A stretch of DNA of 64,000 nucleotides from Enterobacter asburiae. Its GTDB lineage: Bacteria; Pseudomonadota; Gammaproteobacteria; Enterobacterales; Enterobacteriaceae. The stretch covers positions 1,674,001 to 1,738,000 of the forward strand of contig JAAQVN010000001.1 in assembly GCA_011754535.1 (NCBI GenBank), in the 5' to 3' direction. The notes under the pieces were generated by a model, which saw only the letters and a program-made list of their open reading frames with translations, ran no database searches and was not told the origin of the DNA. Position numbers and translations under genes: made by a program. This document shows, in pieces, positions 16,146 through 28,120 of the stretch. Numbering within the stretch: the stretch's first letter is position 1; the number at the start of each line of letters is the position of its first letter.

Positions 16146-18410
16146 ATGGGAATTCCCGCTTTAGGTATCTGCGCCATTCTGGCGATAGCCCCGTTACTCT
16201 GGTTACCCGAACTGCCATCGCGTTATACCGTGTGGATAATGATGGCTGGCGGGGCTGCACTGGCCGCACGCCAAAACATACGGCTTAAGTATGTGGGGCT
16301 TACGCTGCTCTTTTGCGTGTGGGGCATTCTGGCTGCGCAAGAGAGCGTCTGGCCGATGCAGCATTTAACCACAGGTGCCGTACAGGCCGAGGTAGAAATC
16401 TCCACCACTGATGGTGCCACTGTGCATCAGGGAAAAATACTCACCGTTGATGGCCAACGCTGGTGGGCGTCAACGGGCGTAACGCTTTATGGTCATTATC
16501 TGCCGCAGAAAGCGTGCGCCGGTCAGCGCTGGGCAATGACCCTCAGGCTCAGGCCGGCTCACGGCGAACTGAACGACGGAGGGTATGATCCCCAGCGCAG
16601 CGCTATTGCCCGCCATCAAACGCTGAGCGGGCGCTTTACCCATGCAGAACTCGTCGATGGGCGTTGCAGTCTGCGAGCGCAATACCTGACGTCGCTGCAA
16701 AACCGACTTTCTGCATATCGCTGGGGCGCAGTGATCCTCGGGCTGGGGATGGGGGAACGTCTGGATGTTCCAGAAGAAATAAAAGACCTGATGCGTGAAA
16801 CCGGCACGCTGCATCTGATGGCGATTTCGGGCCTGCATATCGCGCTGGCGGCCTCCATCGTCTGGTTGCTCACGCGCGGGCTTCAGTTTTTATTACCTTG
16901 CCATCGTGTCCACTGGCAAATGCCTCTGCTGGCCGGGTTATGCTTTGCCGCTTTCTACGCCTGGCTGACCGGCCTGCAGCCGCCCGCGCTACGCACGGTC
17001 ATCGCACTTGCCGTGCTGGCGGCACTGCGCATCGGTGCCCGGCAGTGGTCTCCCTGGCAGGTGTGGATCTGCTGTGTCGCGGCGATCCTGATAAGCGATC
17101 CCTTAGCCATGCTATCGCAGAGTCTGCTTCTGTCTGCATTTGCCGTCGCCGCGCTGATTTTCTGGTTTCAGTGGCTACCGCTTCCTGACTGGCAACGGGC
17201 TCGACGTATTCGGCCGCTGCTGAACCTTCTCTATCTTCAGGTCGGCATGCTGTTGCTTCTCATGCCGTTACAGGTTCTGATTTTCCATGGCTTTAGCATT
17301 TCATCGTTGATCGCCAATCTCTTTGCCGTTCCGCTGGTGACGTTTGTCTGCGTACCGCTGATTTTACTTGGCATGCTGCTCCATCTGCTGCCACTGGCGG
17401 GGCTGGAAAGCGGCATCTGGTATACGGCCGATAAGGCGCTTGCCGGGTTGTTCTGGCTGCTGATGCGCCTGCCAGACGGCTGGCAGAGTGTGGATCAACG
17501 CTGGCAATACATAACGTTACTGCCCTGGCTTATCATCATCGGCTGGCGTTTTCGTGCCTGGAAAACCGTTCCTGCCGTTTGTCTGGCTGGAAGTGTCTTA
17601 CTGGCTTTTCCCCTCTGGCGAACGGCGAAAAGCGACGCATGGACGCTACATATGCTGGATGTAGGGCAGGGGCTGGCAATGGTCATTGAACGGCAGGGTA
17701 AAGCCATTCTCTATGACACCGGGCTCGCCTGGCCGGGCGGGGATAGCGCGCAGCGGTTAATCATACCGTGGCTGCGCTGGCATCACCTGCGGCCAGAGGG
17801 GGTTATTCTCAGCCATGAGCACCTCGACCATGCGGGAGGCCTTGCATCGCTACAAAAAGCATGGCCTGAGATATGGGTAAGAAGTCCGCTGCGCCTGGCG
17901 GGGCATCTTCCCTGTTTTCGTGGGCAAAAATGGCGATGGCAGGGGTTAACCTTCTCCGTCCACTGGCCTCCTGAAAATTATCCGGCTCAGGGGAACAATC
18001 ACTCCTGCGTGGTAAAAATTGACGACGGCGAGCAGAGCGTTCTGCTGACGGGAGACATTGAAGCACAGGCAGAACAGGCTATGCTTAGCCATTACTGGAA
18101 ACATCTTACGTCAACACTCATACAGGTACCGCATCACGGCAGCAATACCTCGTCATCTTTGCCGCTGGTACAGCGGGTGGATGGACAGATTGCGCTGGAT
18201 TCAGCGGCCCGCTACAACGCATGGCGGTTCCCGTCGGTTAAAGTGGTCCGGCGTTATCGAAAAGAGGGGTATATCTGGCACGATACCCCCCATTCCGGGC
18301 AAATATCGGTGACGTTTTCGCACCATCGCTGGCAAATCCGGCTCTTGCGGGATCAATTTTTACCACGTTGGTATCATCAGTGGTTTGGCGCGCCCGTAGA
18401 TAACGGGTAG
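16146..18410 (+). CDS. ycaI: ComEC/Rec2-family membrane protein YcaI
   Basis: 754 residues, as in E. coli YcaI. N-terminal helices and an OB-like DUF4131 region come first, then the polytopic competence domain (LMAISGLHIALAASIVWLL, about residue 220 on). The C-terminal metallo-beta-lactamase-like domain has SHEHLDHAGG and HHGSNTSSSLP. The family forms the inner-membrane channel for single-stranded DNA uptake in competent bacteria; in enterobacteria it has been linked to use of DNA as a nutrient and to low-level transformation. It is 36 bases upstream of msbA, so read-through is possible. It diverges from E. coli more than its neighbours do. Confidence 0.93.
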   Translation: MGIPALGICAILAIAPLLWLPELPSRYTVWIMMAGGAALAARQNIRLKYVGLTLLFCVWGILAAQESVWPMQHLTTGAVQAEVEISTTDGATVHQGKILTVDGQRWWASTGVTLYGHYLPQKACAGQRWAMTLRLRPAHGELNDGGYDPQRSAIARHQTLSGRFTHAELVDGRCSLRAQYLTSLQNRLSAYRWGAVILGLGMGERLDVPEEIKDLMRETGTLHLMAISGLHIALAASIVWLLTRGLQFLLPCHRVHWQMPLLAGLCFAAFYAWLTGLQPPALRTVIALAVLAALRIGARQWSPWQVWICCVAAILISDPLAMLSQSLLLSAFAVAALIFWFQWLPLPDWQRARRIRPLLNLLYLQVGMLLLLMPLQVLIFHGFSISSLIANLFAVPLVTFVCVPLILLGMLLHLLPLAGLESGIWYTADKALAGLFWLLMRLPDGWQSVDQRWQYITLLPWLIIIGWRFRAWKTVPAVCLAGSVLLAFPLWRTAKSDAWTLHMLDVGQGLAMVIERQGKAILYDTGLAWPGGDSAQRLIIPWLRWHHLRPEGVILSHEHLDHAGGLASLQKAWPEIWVRSPLRLAGHLPCFRGQKWRWQGLTFSVHWPPENYPAQGNNHSCVVKIDDGEQSVLLTGDIEAQAEQAMLSHYWKHLTSTLIQVPHHGSNTSSSLPLVQRVDGQIALDSAARYNAWRFPSVKVVRRYRKEGYIWHDTPHSGQISVTFSHHRWQIRLLRDQFLPRWYHQWFGAPVDNG

Positions 18411-18446
18411 AATATGCGGCTATTTCAACAAATGCTGGTTTTTTGA

Positions 18447-20195
18447 ATGCATAACGACAAAGATCTCTCCACGTGGCAAACCTTCCGCCGACTCTGGCCG
18501 ATGATTGCACCTTTTAAAGCAGGCCTGATCGTGGCGGGTGTAGCGTTAATTCTCAACGCAGCCAGCGATACTTTTATGTTATCGCTCCTCAAACCGTTAC
18601 TGGATGACGGTTTTGGTAAAACGGATCGCTCAGTGTTGCTATGGATGCCTCTGGTGGTTATCGGGCTGATGATCTTACGTGGTATCACCAGCTATATCTC
18701 CAGCTACTGCATCTCCTGGGTTTCCGGGAAAGTGGTTATGACCATGCGCCGTCGTCTGTTCAGCCACATGATGGGCATGCCGGTCTCATTCTTTGACAAG
18801 CAGTCTACCGGGACGCTGCTGTCCCGCATCACCTACGACTCAGAGCAGGTAGCCTCCTCGTCCTCAAGCGCACTGATTACCGTCGTGCGTGAAGGGGCGT
18901 CGATCATCGGCCTGTTCGCGATGATGTTCTATTACAGCTGGCAGCTGTCGATCATCCTTATCGTTCTGGCGCCGATAGTTTCTATTGCTATCCGTGTCGT
19001 CTCGAAGCGCTTCCGCAATATCAGTAAAAATATGCAGAACACCATGGGGCAGGTGACGACCAGCGCAGAGCAGATGCTGAAAGGGCATAAAGAAGTGTTG
19101 ATCTTCGGCGGTCAGGAAGTCGAAACCAAACGCTTTGACAAAGTCAGCAACAAAATGCGTCTGCAGGGGATGAAGATGGTCTCGGCCTCTTCCATCTCTG
19201 ACCCGATCATTCAGCTGATTGCCTCACTGGCGCTGGCGTTCGTTCTCTATGCGGCAAGCTTCCCGAGCGTAATGGAGACACTGACGGCGGGTACCATCAC
19301 CGTGGTCTTCTCCTCTATGATCGCCCTGATGCGCCCGCTGAAATCCCTGACGAACGTGAACGCCCAGTTCCAGCGCGGGATGGCCGCCTGCCAGACGCTG
19401 TTCAGCATTCTGGATTCCGAACAGGAAAAAGACGAAGGTAAACGCGAGGTAGAGCGTGCGCGCGGCGACGTTGAGTTCCGCAACGTGACCTTCACCTATC
19501 CAGGCCGCGAAACGCCGGCTCTGCGCAATATCAACCTGACGATTCCGGCAGGTAAAACCGTTGCGCTGGTAGGCCGCTCCGGCTCCGGTAAATCCACCAT
19601 TGCCAGCCTCATCACCCGTTTCTACGACATTAACGAAGGTGAGATCCTGCTGGATGGCCACGACCTGCGGGAGTACACCCTGCAGTCGCTGCGTAACCAG
19701 GTTGCGCTGGTTTCTCAGAACGTGCATCTCTTCAACGATACGGTTGCCAACAACATTGCTTATGCGCGCACTGACGAGTACAGCCGCGAGCAGATTGAGA
19801 ACGCCGCGCGTATGGCCTATGCAATGGACTTTATCAACAAGATGGATAACGGTCTGGATACGATAATCGGTGAAAACGGCGTACTGCTCTCCGGCGGTCA
19901 ACGCCAGCGTATCGCCATTGCGCGCGCGCTGCTGCGCGATAGCCCGATTCTGATCCTGGACGAAGCAACCTCTGCTCTGGATACGGAATCTGAACGCGCG
20001 ATTCAGTCGGCGCTGGATGAACTGCAGAAGAACCGTACTTCGCTGGTGATTGCGCACCGTCTGTCCACTATTGAGCAGGCGGATGAGATCGTCGTGGTTG
20101 AGGACGGCATCATTGTTGAACGCGGAAGCCATGCTGATCTGCTGGAACACCGCGGCGTTTACGCCCAGCTTCATAAGATGCAGTTCGGCGAATGA
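18447..20195 (+). CDS. msbA: Lipid A-core flippase MsbA (ABC transporter)
   Basis: A 582-residue half-transporter that forms a homodimer and flips lipid A-core from the cytoplasmic to the periplasmic leaflet. Six transmembrane helices (about 1-310) precede the nucleotide-binding domain: Walker [10 protein letters not shown], signature [14 protein letters not shown], Walker [14 protein letters not shown] and the switch His in [10 protein letters not shown]. Length equals E. coli MsbA. Its last four bases (ATGA) overlap the lpxK start, so the two are translationally coupled. Confidence 0.98.
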   Translation: MHNDKDLSTWQTFRRLWPMIAPFKAGLIVAGVALILNAASDTFMLSLLKPLLDDGFGKTDRSVLLWMPLVVIGLMILRGITSYISSYCISWVSGKVVMTMRRRLFSHMMGMPVSFFDKQSTGTLLSRITYDSEQVASSSSSALITVVREGASIIGLFAMMFYYSWQLSIILIVLAPIVSIAIRVVSKRFRNISKNMQNTMGQVTTSAEQMLKGHKEVLIFGGQEVETKRFDKVSNKMRLQGMKMVSASSISDPIIQLIASLALAFVLYAASFPSVMETLTAGTITVVFSSMIALMRPLKSLTNVNAQFQRGMAACQTLFSILDSEQEKDEGKREVERARGDVEFRNVTFTYPGRETPALRNINLTIPAGKTVALVGRSGSGKSTIASLITRFYDINEGEILLDGHDLREYTLQSLRNQVALVSQNVHLFNDTVANNIAYARTDEYSREQIENAARMAYAMDFINKMDNGLDTIIGENGVLLSGGQRQRIAIARALLRDSPILILDEATSALDTESERAIQSALDELQKNRTSLVIAHRLSTIEQADEIVVVEDGIIVERGSHADLLEHRGVYAQLHKMQFGE

Positions 20196-21169
20196 TTGCA
20201 CGCATCTGGTCCGGTGAATCCCCGCTGTGGCTGCTGCTTTTGCCGCTTTCCTGGCTGTACGGCCTGGTGAGCGGCACTATTCGCCTGTTTTACCGTCTGG
20301 GGATCAAGCGCGCCTGGCGCGCGCCGGTGCCGGTTGTAGTGGTGGGTAACCTCACGGCGGGCGGCAACGGCAAAACGCCGGTGGTGATCTGGCTGGTAGA
20401 GCAGTTGCAAAAGCGCGGTATTCGCCCCGGCGTGGTGTCGCGCGGCTATGGTGGCAAAGCGGCGCATTACCCATTGCTGCTGTCGGCGGAAACCACGACC
20501 GCAGAAGCGGGGGATGAGCCAGTATTGATTTTCCAGCGTACCGGCGCGCCGGTTGCGGTCTCCCCGGTCCGCAGCGACGCCGTTCAGGCACTGCTTGCCG
20601 AACAGGCGGTACAAATCATCATCACTGACGATGGCCTGCAGCATTACGCTCTGGCGCGTGATAAAGAGATTGTGGTTATTGACGGCGTTCGCCGTTTCGG
20701 CAACGGCTGGTGGCTGCCTGCTGGCCCCATGCGCGAACGCGCTTCGCGACTGAAGTCCGTTGATGCAGTGATTGTGAACGGTGGTGAGGCAAAATCGGGT
20801 GAAATCCCGATGAACCTGCAGCCGGGTCTGGCGGTCAACCTGGCGACGGGTGAACGCCGGTCGGTTGCTGAGCTACCTTCACTGGTGGCGATGGCGGGAA
20901 TTGGTCATCCGCCGCGCTTCTTCGCGACGCTGGAGCAGTGTGGCGCCCGGCTTGAAAAACGCGTTCCGCTGGCCGACCATCAGGCGCTGGTGGAAGGGCA
21001 GGTGGATGCCCTGACCGTGCCCGGACAGTCGCTGATCATGACCGAAAAAGATGCGGTGAAATGCCGTGCCTTTGCGAAAGAAAACTGGTGGTACCTGCCG
21101 GTTGACGCTGAACTCAGCGGCGAAAAGCCGGAACAATTGCTCAAGGAACTGATTGCGTTGGTGCAGTAG
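20192..21169 (+). CDS. lpxK: Tetraacyldisaccharide 4'-kinase
   Basis: A 325-residue inner-membrane-associated kinase that phosphorylates the lipid A disaccharide precursor to lipid IVA. An N-terminal membrane helix spans about residues 10-30. The P-loop-like motif is [13 protein letters not shown] (52-64). DDGLQHYAL is the family metal/substrate motif. It is three residues shorter than the E. coli protein as remembered. It overlaps msbA by 4 bases, coupling lipid A synthesis with its export; ycaQ follows after 44 bases. Confidence 0.97.
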   Translation: MIARIWSGESPLWLLLLPLSWLYGLVSGTIRLFYRLGIKRAWRAPVPVVVVGNLTAGGNGKTPVVIWLVEQLQKRGIRPGVVSRGYGGKAAHYPLLLSAETTTAEAGDEPVLIFQRTGAPVAVSPVRSDAVQALLAEQAVQIIITDDGLQHYALARDKEIVVIDGVRRFGNGWWLPAGPMRERASRLKSVDAVIVNGGEAKSGEIPMNLQPGLAVNLATGERRSVAELPSLVAMAGIGHPPRFFATLEQCGARLEKRVPLADHQALVEGQVDALTVPGQSLIMTEKDAVKCRAFAKENWWYLPVDAELSGEKPEQLLKELIALVQ

Positions 21170-21213
21170 AGACTTACGCGGTTCTGGTGGCGCTTTGACT
21201 GACAGGAAAACGC

Positions 21214-22443
21214 ATGTCTTTACCGCAACTCTCGCTTTCAGCCGCACGTCATTTACACCTTGCCGCGCAGGGGCTGCTCAAAAAGCCCCGCCGCCGCGCG
21301 CAGCCTGCCGATATCCTCTCTACCGTCCAGCGCATGTCGCTGCTCCAAATCGACACCATTAATATTGTGGCCCGTAGCCCTTACCTGGTGCTGTTTAGCC
21401 GTCTGGGAAGTTATCCTTCGCAGTGGCTGGATGAGGCGCTCTCCAAAGGGGAGCTGATGGAGTACTGGGCGCACGAAGCCTGCTTCCTGCCCCGCAGCGA
21501 CTTTGCCCTGGTGCGCCACCGTATGCTTGCCCCGGAAAAGATGGGCTGGAAATACCGGCAGGCGTGGATGCAGGAACACGCGGCCGAAATAGAGCAGCTT
21601 ATCAGCCATATTCAGGAAAAAGGCCCCGTTCGCTCCGCTGATTTTGAACATCCCCGCAAAGGTGCAAGCGGCTGGTGGGAGTGGAAACCGCACAAGCGTC
21701 ATCTGGAAGGGTTATTCACGTCAGGCAAAGTCATGGTCATTGAACGGCGTAATTTTCAGCGCGTTTATGACCTGACGCATCGCGTGATGCCCCACTGGGA
21801 CGACGAGCGCGACATGCTTACTCAGGAGGCCGCCGAAGCCATCATGCTGGAAAACAGCGCCCGCAGCCTGGGTATTTTCCGTGCGCAATGGCTGGCAGAT
21901 TATTACCGCCTTCGCCAGCCCGCGCTGAAGCCGCTGCTGGAGATATGGCAGCGCGAACAGCGAGTCATTCCCGTCACGGTGGAAACGCTGGGAGAAATGT
22001 GGCTGCATGCGGATCTCCTCCCTCTGCTGCCCGAGGCCCTGGAGGGGAAACTCCGGGCAACGCACAGCGCGGTGTTGTCACCTTTCGATCCGGTGGTCTG
22101 GGACAGAAAGCGCGCTGAGCAGCTATTCGATTTCAGCTACCGGCTGGAGTGCTATACCCCGGCGCCAAAGCGGCAGTACGGCTATTTTGTTTTACCGCTG
22201 CTGCACAAGGGGCAACTGGTCGGCCGCATGGATGCCAAAATGCACCGCAAGACCGGCACGCTGGAAGTCATTGCGCTTTATCTGGAAGAGGGCGTCAGGG
22301 TCACTGCGAGCCTGGAAAAAGGGCTAACCTCCGCCATTAGCGAGTTCGCGCGTTGGCAGGGAGCTCACGACGTGACGCTTGGCCGGGCACCTGACGGGTT
22401 ATTCACATCCTGTCGAAGTGGCTGGGAAACAGGCACTCCCTGA
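21214..22443 (+). CDS. ycaQ: DNA glycosylase YcaQ (HTH_42/AlkZ-like family)
   Basis: 409 residues, one fewer than E. coli YcaQ as remembered. The protein is built of winged-helix units. The predicted catalytic motif is Gln45-Ile-Asp47 in LLQIDTIN, the Q-x-D form of the family, where AlkZ enzymes have Q-x-Q. The E. coli protein unhooks DNA interstrand crosslinks and removes N7-alkylated bases. It lies between lpxK and ycaR, inside the lipopolysaccharide gene group, with no obvious link to that pathway. The motif assignment is from family knowledge. Confidence 0.93.
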   Translation: MSLPQLSLSAARHLHLAAQGLLKKPRRRAQPADILSTVQRMSLLQIDTINIVARSPYLVLFSRLGSYPSQWLDEALSKGELMEYWAHEACFLPRSDFALVRHRMLAPEKMGWKYRQAWMQEHAAEIEQLISHIQEKGPVRSADFEHPRKGASGWWEWKPHKRHLEGLFTSGKVMVIERRNFQRVYDLTHRVMPHWDDERDMLTQEAAEAIMLENSARSLGIFRAQWLADYYRLRQPALKPLLEIWQREQRVIPVTVETLGEMWLHADLLPLLPEALEGKLRATHSAVLSPFDPVVWDRKRAEQLFDFSYRLECYTPAPKRQYGYFVLPLLHKGQLVGRMDAKMHRKTGTLEVIALYLEEGVRVTASLEKGLTSAISEFARWQGAHDVTLGRAPDGLFTSCRSGWETGTP

Positions 22444-22488
22444 AAAGGGAATGTGTTAAGCTTTAGCGATTACCCATACGGAGGAACT

Positions 22489-23414
<926 letters not shown>

Positions 23415-23555
23415 TCCCGCCTGCATCCCTCCTTTCGGGGGGATGTCCTCTCCCCGCTAATTCCCCTTTCTTTACCCTAATTGATCTCTTCCGGGTGACA
23501 TCTTCACGCTGTGCGCTCATTATAAAAGCAGTAGTCTTAATGGGGGTAATCTCAT

Positions 23556-24449
23556 ATGGAACAGCTGCGTGCCGAACTTAGCCATCTGCTGGGTGAGAAG
23601 TTAAGCCGGGTCGAATGCGTGAGTGAAAAGGCCGATACCGCACTTTGGTCGTTGTATGACAGCCAGGGCAACCCGATGCCGCTGATGGCCAGAAGTTTCA
23701 CCTCGCCGGGCGTTGCCAGGCAGCTTGCGTGGAAAATGTCGATGCTGGCGAGGGAGGGGACCGTCCGTATGCCGACCGTGTACGGCGTGATGACGCATGA
23801 GGAACACCCCGGTCCGGATGTACTGCTGATTGAGCGTTTGCGCGGCGTGCCCGTTGAAGCGCCCGCGCGCACGCCGGAACGCTGGGAGCAGCTGAAAGAC
23901 CAGATTGTCGAGGCGCTGCTGGCCTGGCACCGCCAGGATAGCCGCGGGCTCGTCGGGCCGGTCGACAGCACTCAGGAAAACCTGTGGCCGCTGTGGTATC
24001 GCCAGCGGGTGGAAGTGCTGTGGGGGACGCTTAACCAGTTCAACAATACCGGTTTAACCATGCAGGACAAACGTATCCTGTTTCGCACCCGCGAGTGCTT
24101 ACCGGCACTGTTCGAAGGATTTAATGACAACTGCGTTCTGATCCACGGCAATTTTACTCTGCGCAGCATGCTAAAGGACTCCCGCAGCGATCAGCTTCTG
24201 GCAATGTTGGGGCCGGGGATCATGCTCTGGGCGCCGCGCGAATATGAGCTGTTCAGGCTCAGCGACAGCGGGGCGGCGGAAGGGTTACTGTGGCACTACC
24301 TTCAACGCGCGCCCGTTGCAGAGGCGTTTCTCTGGCGACGCTGGCTCTACCTGCTCTGGGACGAAGTGGCGCAGCTGGTCAACACCGGACGTTTCAATCG
24401 CGCCAACTTCGATCTTGCGGCGAGGTCACTCCTGCCCTGGCTCGCCTGA
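23556..24449 (+). CDS. ycbJ: Kinase-fold protein YcbJ
   Basis: 297 residues, as in E. coli YcbJ, resembling the aminoglycoside phosphotransferase/protein-kinase-like fold: an ATP-lobe-like N-terminus, then LLIERLRGVPVEAP and a catalytic-loop-like VLIHGNFTLRSML, where the usual HGD reads HGN. Its substrate is unknown. It is monocistronic, and its last 24 bases overlap the 3' end of elyC on the other strand. Confidence 0.88.
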   Translation: MEQLRAELSHLLGEKLSRVECVSEKADTALWSLYDSQGNPMPLMARSFTSPGVARQLAWKMSMLAREGTVRMPTVYGVMTHEEHPGPDVLLIERLRGVPVEAPARTPERWEQLKDQIVEALLAWHRQDSRGLVGPVDSTQENLWPLWYRQRVEVLWGTLNQFNNTGLTMQDKRILFRTRECLPALFEGFNDNCVLIHGNFTLRSMLKDSRSDQLLAMLGPGIMLWAPREYELFRLSDSGAAEGLLWHYLQRAPVAEAFLWRRWLYLLWDEVAQLVNTGRFNRANFDLAARSLLPWLA

Positions 24450-25205
24450 CGATCCTTTCAGCCACTGCCAGAGGCGTCCGAGCGTCTCGTAGCCGACGCG
24501 ATCGCTATGCATCAGCCACATCGGAGATGGAATAATCCGCTCCCATGGGTTGAGCGGCGCGCTGATGGCCATCTGGTTTGCCGGTGCGGGAAGCGGGTGC
24601 AGGCCTTGCTTCTCGAAGAAAATCATCGCTCTTGGCAGGTGCGAGGCGGAGGTCACCAGTAAGAACGGAACATCGCCAATCGCCTGCTTCACCGCAGCGG
24701 CCTCTTCCTCGGTATCCTTTGGGCTGTCCAGGGTGATAATCGAGGAACGCGGGACGCCGAGCGATTCCGCGATTCTGGCGCCCGCTTCAGCCGTACTCAC
24801 CGGGTTCGTTTTTGCCGCCGCGCCGGTGAAGATCATTTTTGATCCCGGATTCGCCAGCCAGAGGCGAATGCCCTCGTTTAGCCGCGGCAGGCTGTTGTTA
24901 ATCAGGTTCGAGCTGGGGGCCCAGTCAGGATCCCAGGTATATCCGCCGCCCAGCACCACGATGTATTCAACTTTCTGGTTTCCCTGCCACGTTGGGTACT
25001 TAGCTTCGATGGGACGTAACAGGCCATCCGCCACCGGTTGCAGGCTCAGCAGCAGCAGGACAAGCCAGCCGAACGTGATAAGCGTTTTGCCACTTTTCTG
25101 AAAGCGACTAAACCACACCAGCGCCAGCCCCAGCGCAATGATGATGAGTAGCAGCGGAAGGGGAAGCATCATCCCTCCAACGTATTTCTTAAGGGTAAAA
25201 AGCAT
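24426..25205 (-). CDS. elyC: Envelope biogenesis factor ElyC (DUF218)
   Basis: 259 residues, as in E. coli ElyC (YcbC). Two N-terminal membrane helices (about 12-32 and 38-58) are followed by a periplasmic DUF218 domain containing VVLGGGYTWDP, ARIAESLGVPRSSI, DSPKDTEEEA and TSASHLPRAMIFFEKQG. In E. coli, loss of this protein blocks peptidoglycan synthesis at low temperature, probably through misuse of the undecaprenyl carrier. It is convergent with ycbJ, with a 24-base 3' overlap. Confidence 0.95.
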   Translation of the reverse strand: MLFTLKKYVGGMMLPLPLLLIIIALGLALVWFSRFQKSGKTLITFGWLVLLLLSLQPVADGLLRPIEAKYPTWQGNQKVEYIVVLGGGYTWDPDWAPSSNLINNSLPRLNEGIRLWLANPGSKMIFTGAAAKTNPVSTAEAGARIAESLGVPRSSIITLDSPKDTEEEAAAVKQAIGDVPFLLVTSASHLPRAMIFFEKQGLHPLPAPANQMAISAPLNPWERIIPSPMWLMHSDRVGYETLGRLWQWLKGSSGEPGQE

Positions 25206-25329
25206 CCTTTTTGGTTCCTTTTTTGACCATATAGCAGGTGATTACCCGTGATATTACACCAGAGAGGTTCATTCTCCGCGCGGGTGTGACAAAATAGCGG
25301 TTTTGCAGTTAGCGAGTGGAACTCTCCCA

Positions 25330-26109
25330 ATGCGGGATCGCAATTTTGATGACATCGCGGAAAAGTTTTCGCGCAACATTTATGGCACCACGAAAGGACA
25401 GCTCCGTCAGACGATCCTCTGGCAGGATCTGGACACCATTCTGGCTACCTTTGGCGGCCAAACGTTGCGCGTACTGGACGCCGGAGGCGGTGAAGGGCAG
25501 ACGGCGATAAAAATGGCCGGGCTCGGTCATCACGTCACGCTTTGCGATCTTTCTGCTGAAATGGTCGCCCGCGCGACGCGTGCCGCAGAAGAGAAAGGTG
25601 TGAGCGACAACATGCATTTTATACAATGCGCCGCTCAGGACATCGCACAGCATTTGGAAACCCAGGTTGATCTGATATTGTTTCATGCGGTGCTGGAGTG
25701 GGTAGCCGATCCGCTAAGCGTGTTACAAACCCTGTGGTCGATGTTGCGCCCGGGCGGCACGCTGTCGCTGATGTTCTACAATGCTAACGGCTTCCTGATG
25801 CACAATATGGTGGCAGGAAACTTCGACTATGTTCAGGTCGGGATGCCTAAAAAGAAAAAACGCACGCTTTCCCCGGACTATCCGCGCGATCCGCAGCAGG
25901 TTTACGGCTGGCTGGAAGAGATTGGCTGGCAGATCGTCGGGAAGACGGGCGTCAGGGTGTTTCATGATTATCTGCGTGAAAAACACAAACAGCGTGACTG
26001 TTTTGACACCTTAACAGAATTAGAAACGCGGTATTGCCGCCAGGAGCCTTTTGTCAGCCTTGGCCGCTATATTCACGTCACCGCGCACAAGCCGCAGATG
26101 CAAGGATAA
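25330..26109 (+). CDS. cmoM: tRNA 5-carboxymethoxyuridine methyltransferase CmoM
   Basis: A 259-residue class I SAM methyltransferase (formerly smtA) that esterifies cmo5U at tRNA position 34 to mcmo5U. The SAM motif is VLDAGGGEGQT (48-58); LFHAVLEWVADP and LRPGGTLSLMFYN follow. The frame is open 9 codons upstream (25303), but the ATG at 25330 gives the family start (MRDRNFDDIAEKFSRNIYG). It is the first gene of the operon with mukF, which begins 3 bases after its stop. Confidence 0.95.
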   Translation: MRDRNFDDIAEKFSRNIYGTTKGQLRQTILWQDLDTILATFGGQTLRVLDAGGGEGQTAIKMAGLGHHVTLCDLSAEMVARATRAAEEKGVSDNMHFIQCAAQDIAQHLETQVDLILFHAVLEWVADPLSVLQTLWSMLRPGGTLSLMFYNANGFLMHNMVAGNFDYVQVGMPKKKKRTLSPDYPRDPQQVYGWLEEIGWQIVGKTGVRVFHDYLREKHKQRDCFDTLTELETRYCRQEPFVSLGRYIHVTAHKPQMQG

Positions 26110-26112
26110 CCT

Positions 26113-27435
26113 ATGAGTGAATTTTCCCAGACAGTCCCCGAACTGGTTGCCTGGGCCAGGAAAAACGATTTCTCCATCTCGCTGCCGGTAGACAGACTCT
26201 CTTTCCTGCTGGCGGTTGCCACGCTGAACGGCGAGCGGCTGGACGGTGAAATGAGCGAGGGTGAACTGGTGGATGCGTTCCGCCACGTCAGTGATGCGTT
26301 TGAGCAAACCAGCGAAACCATTAGCGTGCGTGCCAACAACGCGATCAACGATATGGTGCGTCAACGTCTGCTGAACCGCTTTACCAGCGAGCAGGCGGAA
26401 GGAAACGCCATCTATCGCCTGACGCCGCTGGGCATCGGCATCACCGATTACTATATTCGCCAGCGCGAATTTTCCACGCTGCGTCTTTCCATGCAGCTCT
26501 CGATCGTGGCCGGTGAGCTTAAGCGCGCCGCCGATGCGGCGGATGAAAACGGTGACGAATTCCACTGGCATCGCAACGTTTACGCGCCGCTGAAATACTC
26601 GGTGGCCGAGATTTTCGACAGTATCGATCTCACCCAGCGCCTGATGGACGAACAGCAGCAGCAGGTGAAAGACGATATCGCGCAGCTGCTGAATAAAGAC
26701 TGGCGAGCGGCCATCTCCAGCTGTGAACTTTTGCTGTCAGAAACCTCCGGTACTCTGCGTGAACTGCAGGATACGCTGGAGGCCGCAGGGGACAAGCTGC
26801 AGGCCAACCTGCTGCGCATCCAGGACGCGACCCTGGCGCACGACGATCTGCATTTTATCGACCGTCTGGTGTTCGATCTGCAGAGTAAACTCGACCGCAT
26901 TATCAGCTGGGGCCAGCAGTCGATCGATCTGTGGATCGGCTATGACCGCCACGTGCATAAATTTATCCGTACCGCGATTGATATGGATAAAAACCGCGTC
27001 TTTGCCCAGCGTCTGCGTCAGTCGGTACAGACCTACTTTGATGCGCCGTGGGCGCTGACCTATGCCAATGCCGATCGTCTGCTGGATATGCGCGACGAAG
27101 AGATGGCATTGCGCGATGAAGAGGTGACCGGTGAACTGCCGCCGGATCTGGAGTACGAAGAATTCAACGAAATTCGCGAGCAGCTTGCGGCCATGATCGA
27201 AGAACAGCTCGCTGTCTACAAAACCAGACAAGCGCCGCTGGATCTTGGACTCGTGGTGCGCGACTATCTGGCGCAATATCCTCGCGCGCGCCACTTCGAC
27301 GTTGCCCGCATTGTGGTAGACCAGGCGGTGCGCCTGGGTATCGCGCAAGCAGATTTCACCGGACTGCCGCCGAAGTGGCAGCCAATTAACGATTACGGAG
27401 CCAAGGTACAGGCGCATGTCATTGACAAATATTGA
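26113..27435 (+). CDS. mukF: Chromosome partition protein MukF (kleisin)
   Basis: 440 residues, as in E. coli. It is the kleisin of the MukBEF condensin: an N-terminal winged helix and dimerisation region, a middle region that binds MukE, and a C-terminal winged helix that contacts the MukB head. The leucine/glutamine-rich helical segment around [20 protein letters not shown] is characteristic. It starts 3 bases after cmoM and overlaps mukE by 20 bases, indicating translational coupling. Confidence 0.97.
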   Translation: MSEFSQTVPELVAWARKNDFSISLPVDRLSFLLAVATLNGERLDGEMSEGELVDAFRHVSDAFEQTSETISVRANNAINDMVRQRLLNRFTSEQAEGNAIYRLTPLGIGITDYYIRQREFSTLRLSMQLSIVAGELKRAADAADENGDEFHWHRNVYAPLKYSVAEIFDSIDLTQRLMDEQQQQVKDDIAQLLNKDWRAAISSCELLLSETSGTLRELQDTLEAAGDKLQANLLRIQDATLAHDDLHFIDRLVFDLQSKLDRIISWGQQSIDLWIGYDRHVHKFIRTAIDMDKNRVFAQRLRQSVQTYFDAPWALTYANADRLLDMRDEEMALRDEEVTGELPPDLEYEEFNEIREQLAAMIEEQLAVYKTRQAPLDLGLVVRDYLAQYPRARHFDVARIVVDQAVRLGIAQADFTGLPPKWQPINDYGAKVQAHVIDKY

Positions 27436-28120
27436 ACAAGTGATGCCAGTTAAGCTGGCACAGGCGCTGGCGAATCCGTTATTTCCGGCGCTGGACAGCC
27501 AGCTACGTGCCGGTCGTCACATTGGCCTGGACGAGCTGGATAATCACGCCTTTTTGATGGACTTCCAGGAGTACCTGGAAGAGTTTTACGCCCGCTATAA
27601 CGTGGAGCTTATCCGCGCGCCGGAAGGCTTTTTCTACCTGCGCCCGCGCTCCACGACCCTGATCCCGCGCTCTGTTCTCTCCGAGCTGGACATGATGGTC
27701 GGCAAAATTCTTTGCTATCTCTATCTCAGCCCGGAACGTCTGGCGAATGAAGGGATCTTCACCCAGCAGGAACTTTACGACGAGCTGCTGACGCTGGCGG
27801 ATGAAAGCAAGCTGCTCAAGCTGGTGAACAACCGCTCCACGGGGTCGGATCTCGATCGTCAGAAATTACAGGAAAAGGTTCGCTCTTCCCTGAACCGTCT
27901 GCGCCGTCTGGGGATGGTCTGGTTTATGGGCCACGACAGCAGCAAATTCCGCATTACGGAATCGGTCTTCCGCTTCGGCGCCGACGTGCGTGCGGGCGAT
28001 GACGCGCGTGAAGCGCAGCTTCGCATGATCCGCGACGGTGAAGCGATGCCGGTGGAAAACCATTTGCAGCTCAACGACGAGCATGAAGAGAATCTGCCGG
28101 ATAGCGGGGAGGAAGAGTAA
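27416..28120 (+). CDS. mukE: Chromosome partition protein MukE
   Basis: A 234-residue winged-helix (KITE-like) accessory subunit that binds MukF and tunes the ATPase activity of the MukB heads. The C-terminus is acidic ([14 protein letters not shown]). The ATG at 27416 has AAGG upstream. A later in-frame ATG (27443, beginning MPVKLAQ) would give 225 residues and cannot be excluded, but the longer form is conserved. It overlaps mukF by 20 bases and mukB by one (TAATG). Confidence 0.96.
   Translation: MSLTNIEQVMPVKLAQALANPLFPALDSQLRAGRHIGLDELDNHAFLMDFQEYLEEFYARYNVELIRAPEGFFYLRPRSTTLIPRSVLSELDMMVGKILCYLYLSPERLANEGIFTQQELYDELLTLADESKLLKLVNNRSTGSDLDRQKLQEKVRSSLNRLRRLGMVWFMGHDSSKFRITESVFRFGADVRAGDDAREAQLRMIRDGEAMPVENHLQLNDEHEENLPDSGEEE

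Noticed and set aside
23424..23445. Hairpin after kdsB as a terminator
   Set aside because: The stem includes a G-T pair and is followed by TCCTCTCC rather than a T tract, so intrinsic termination is doubtful.
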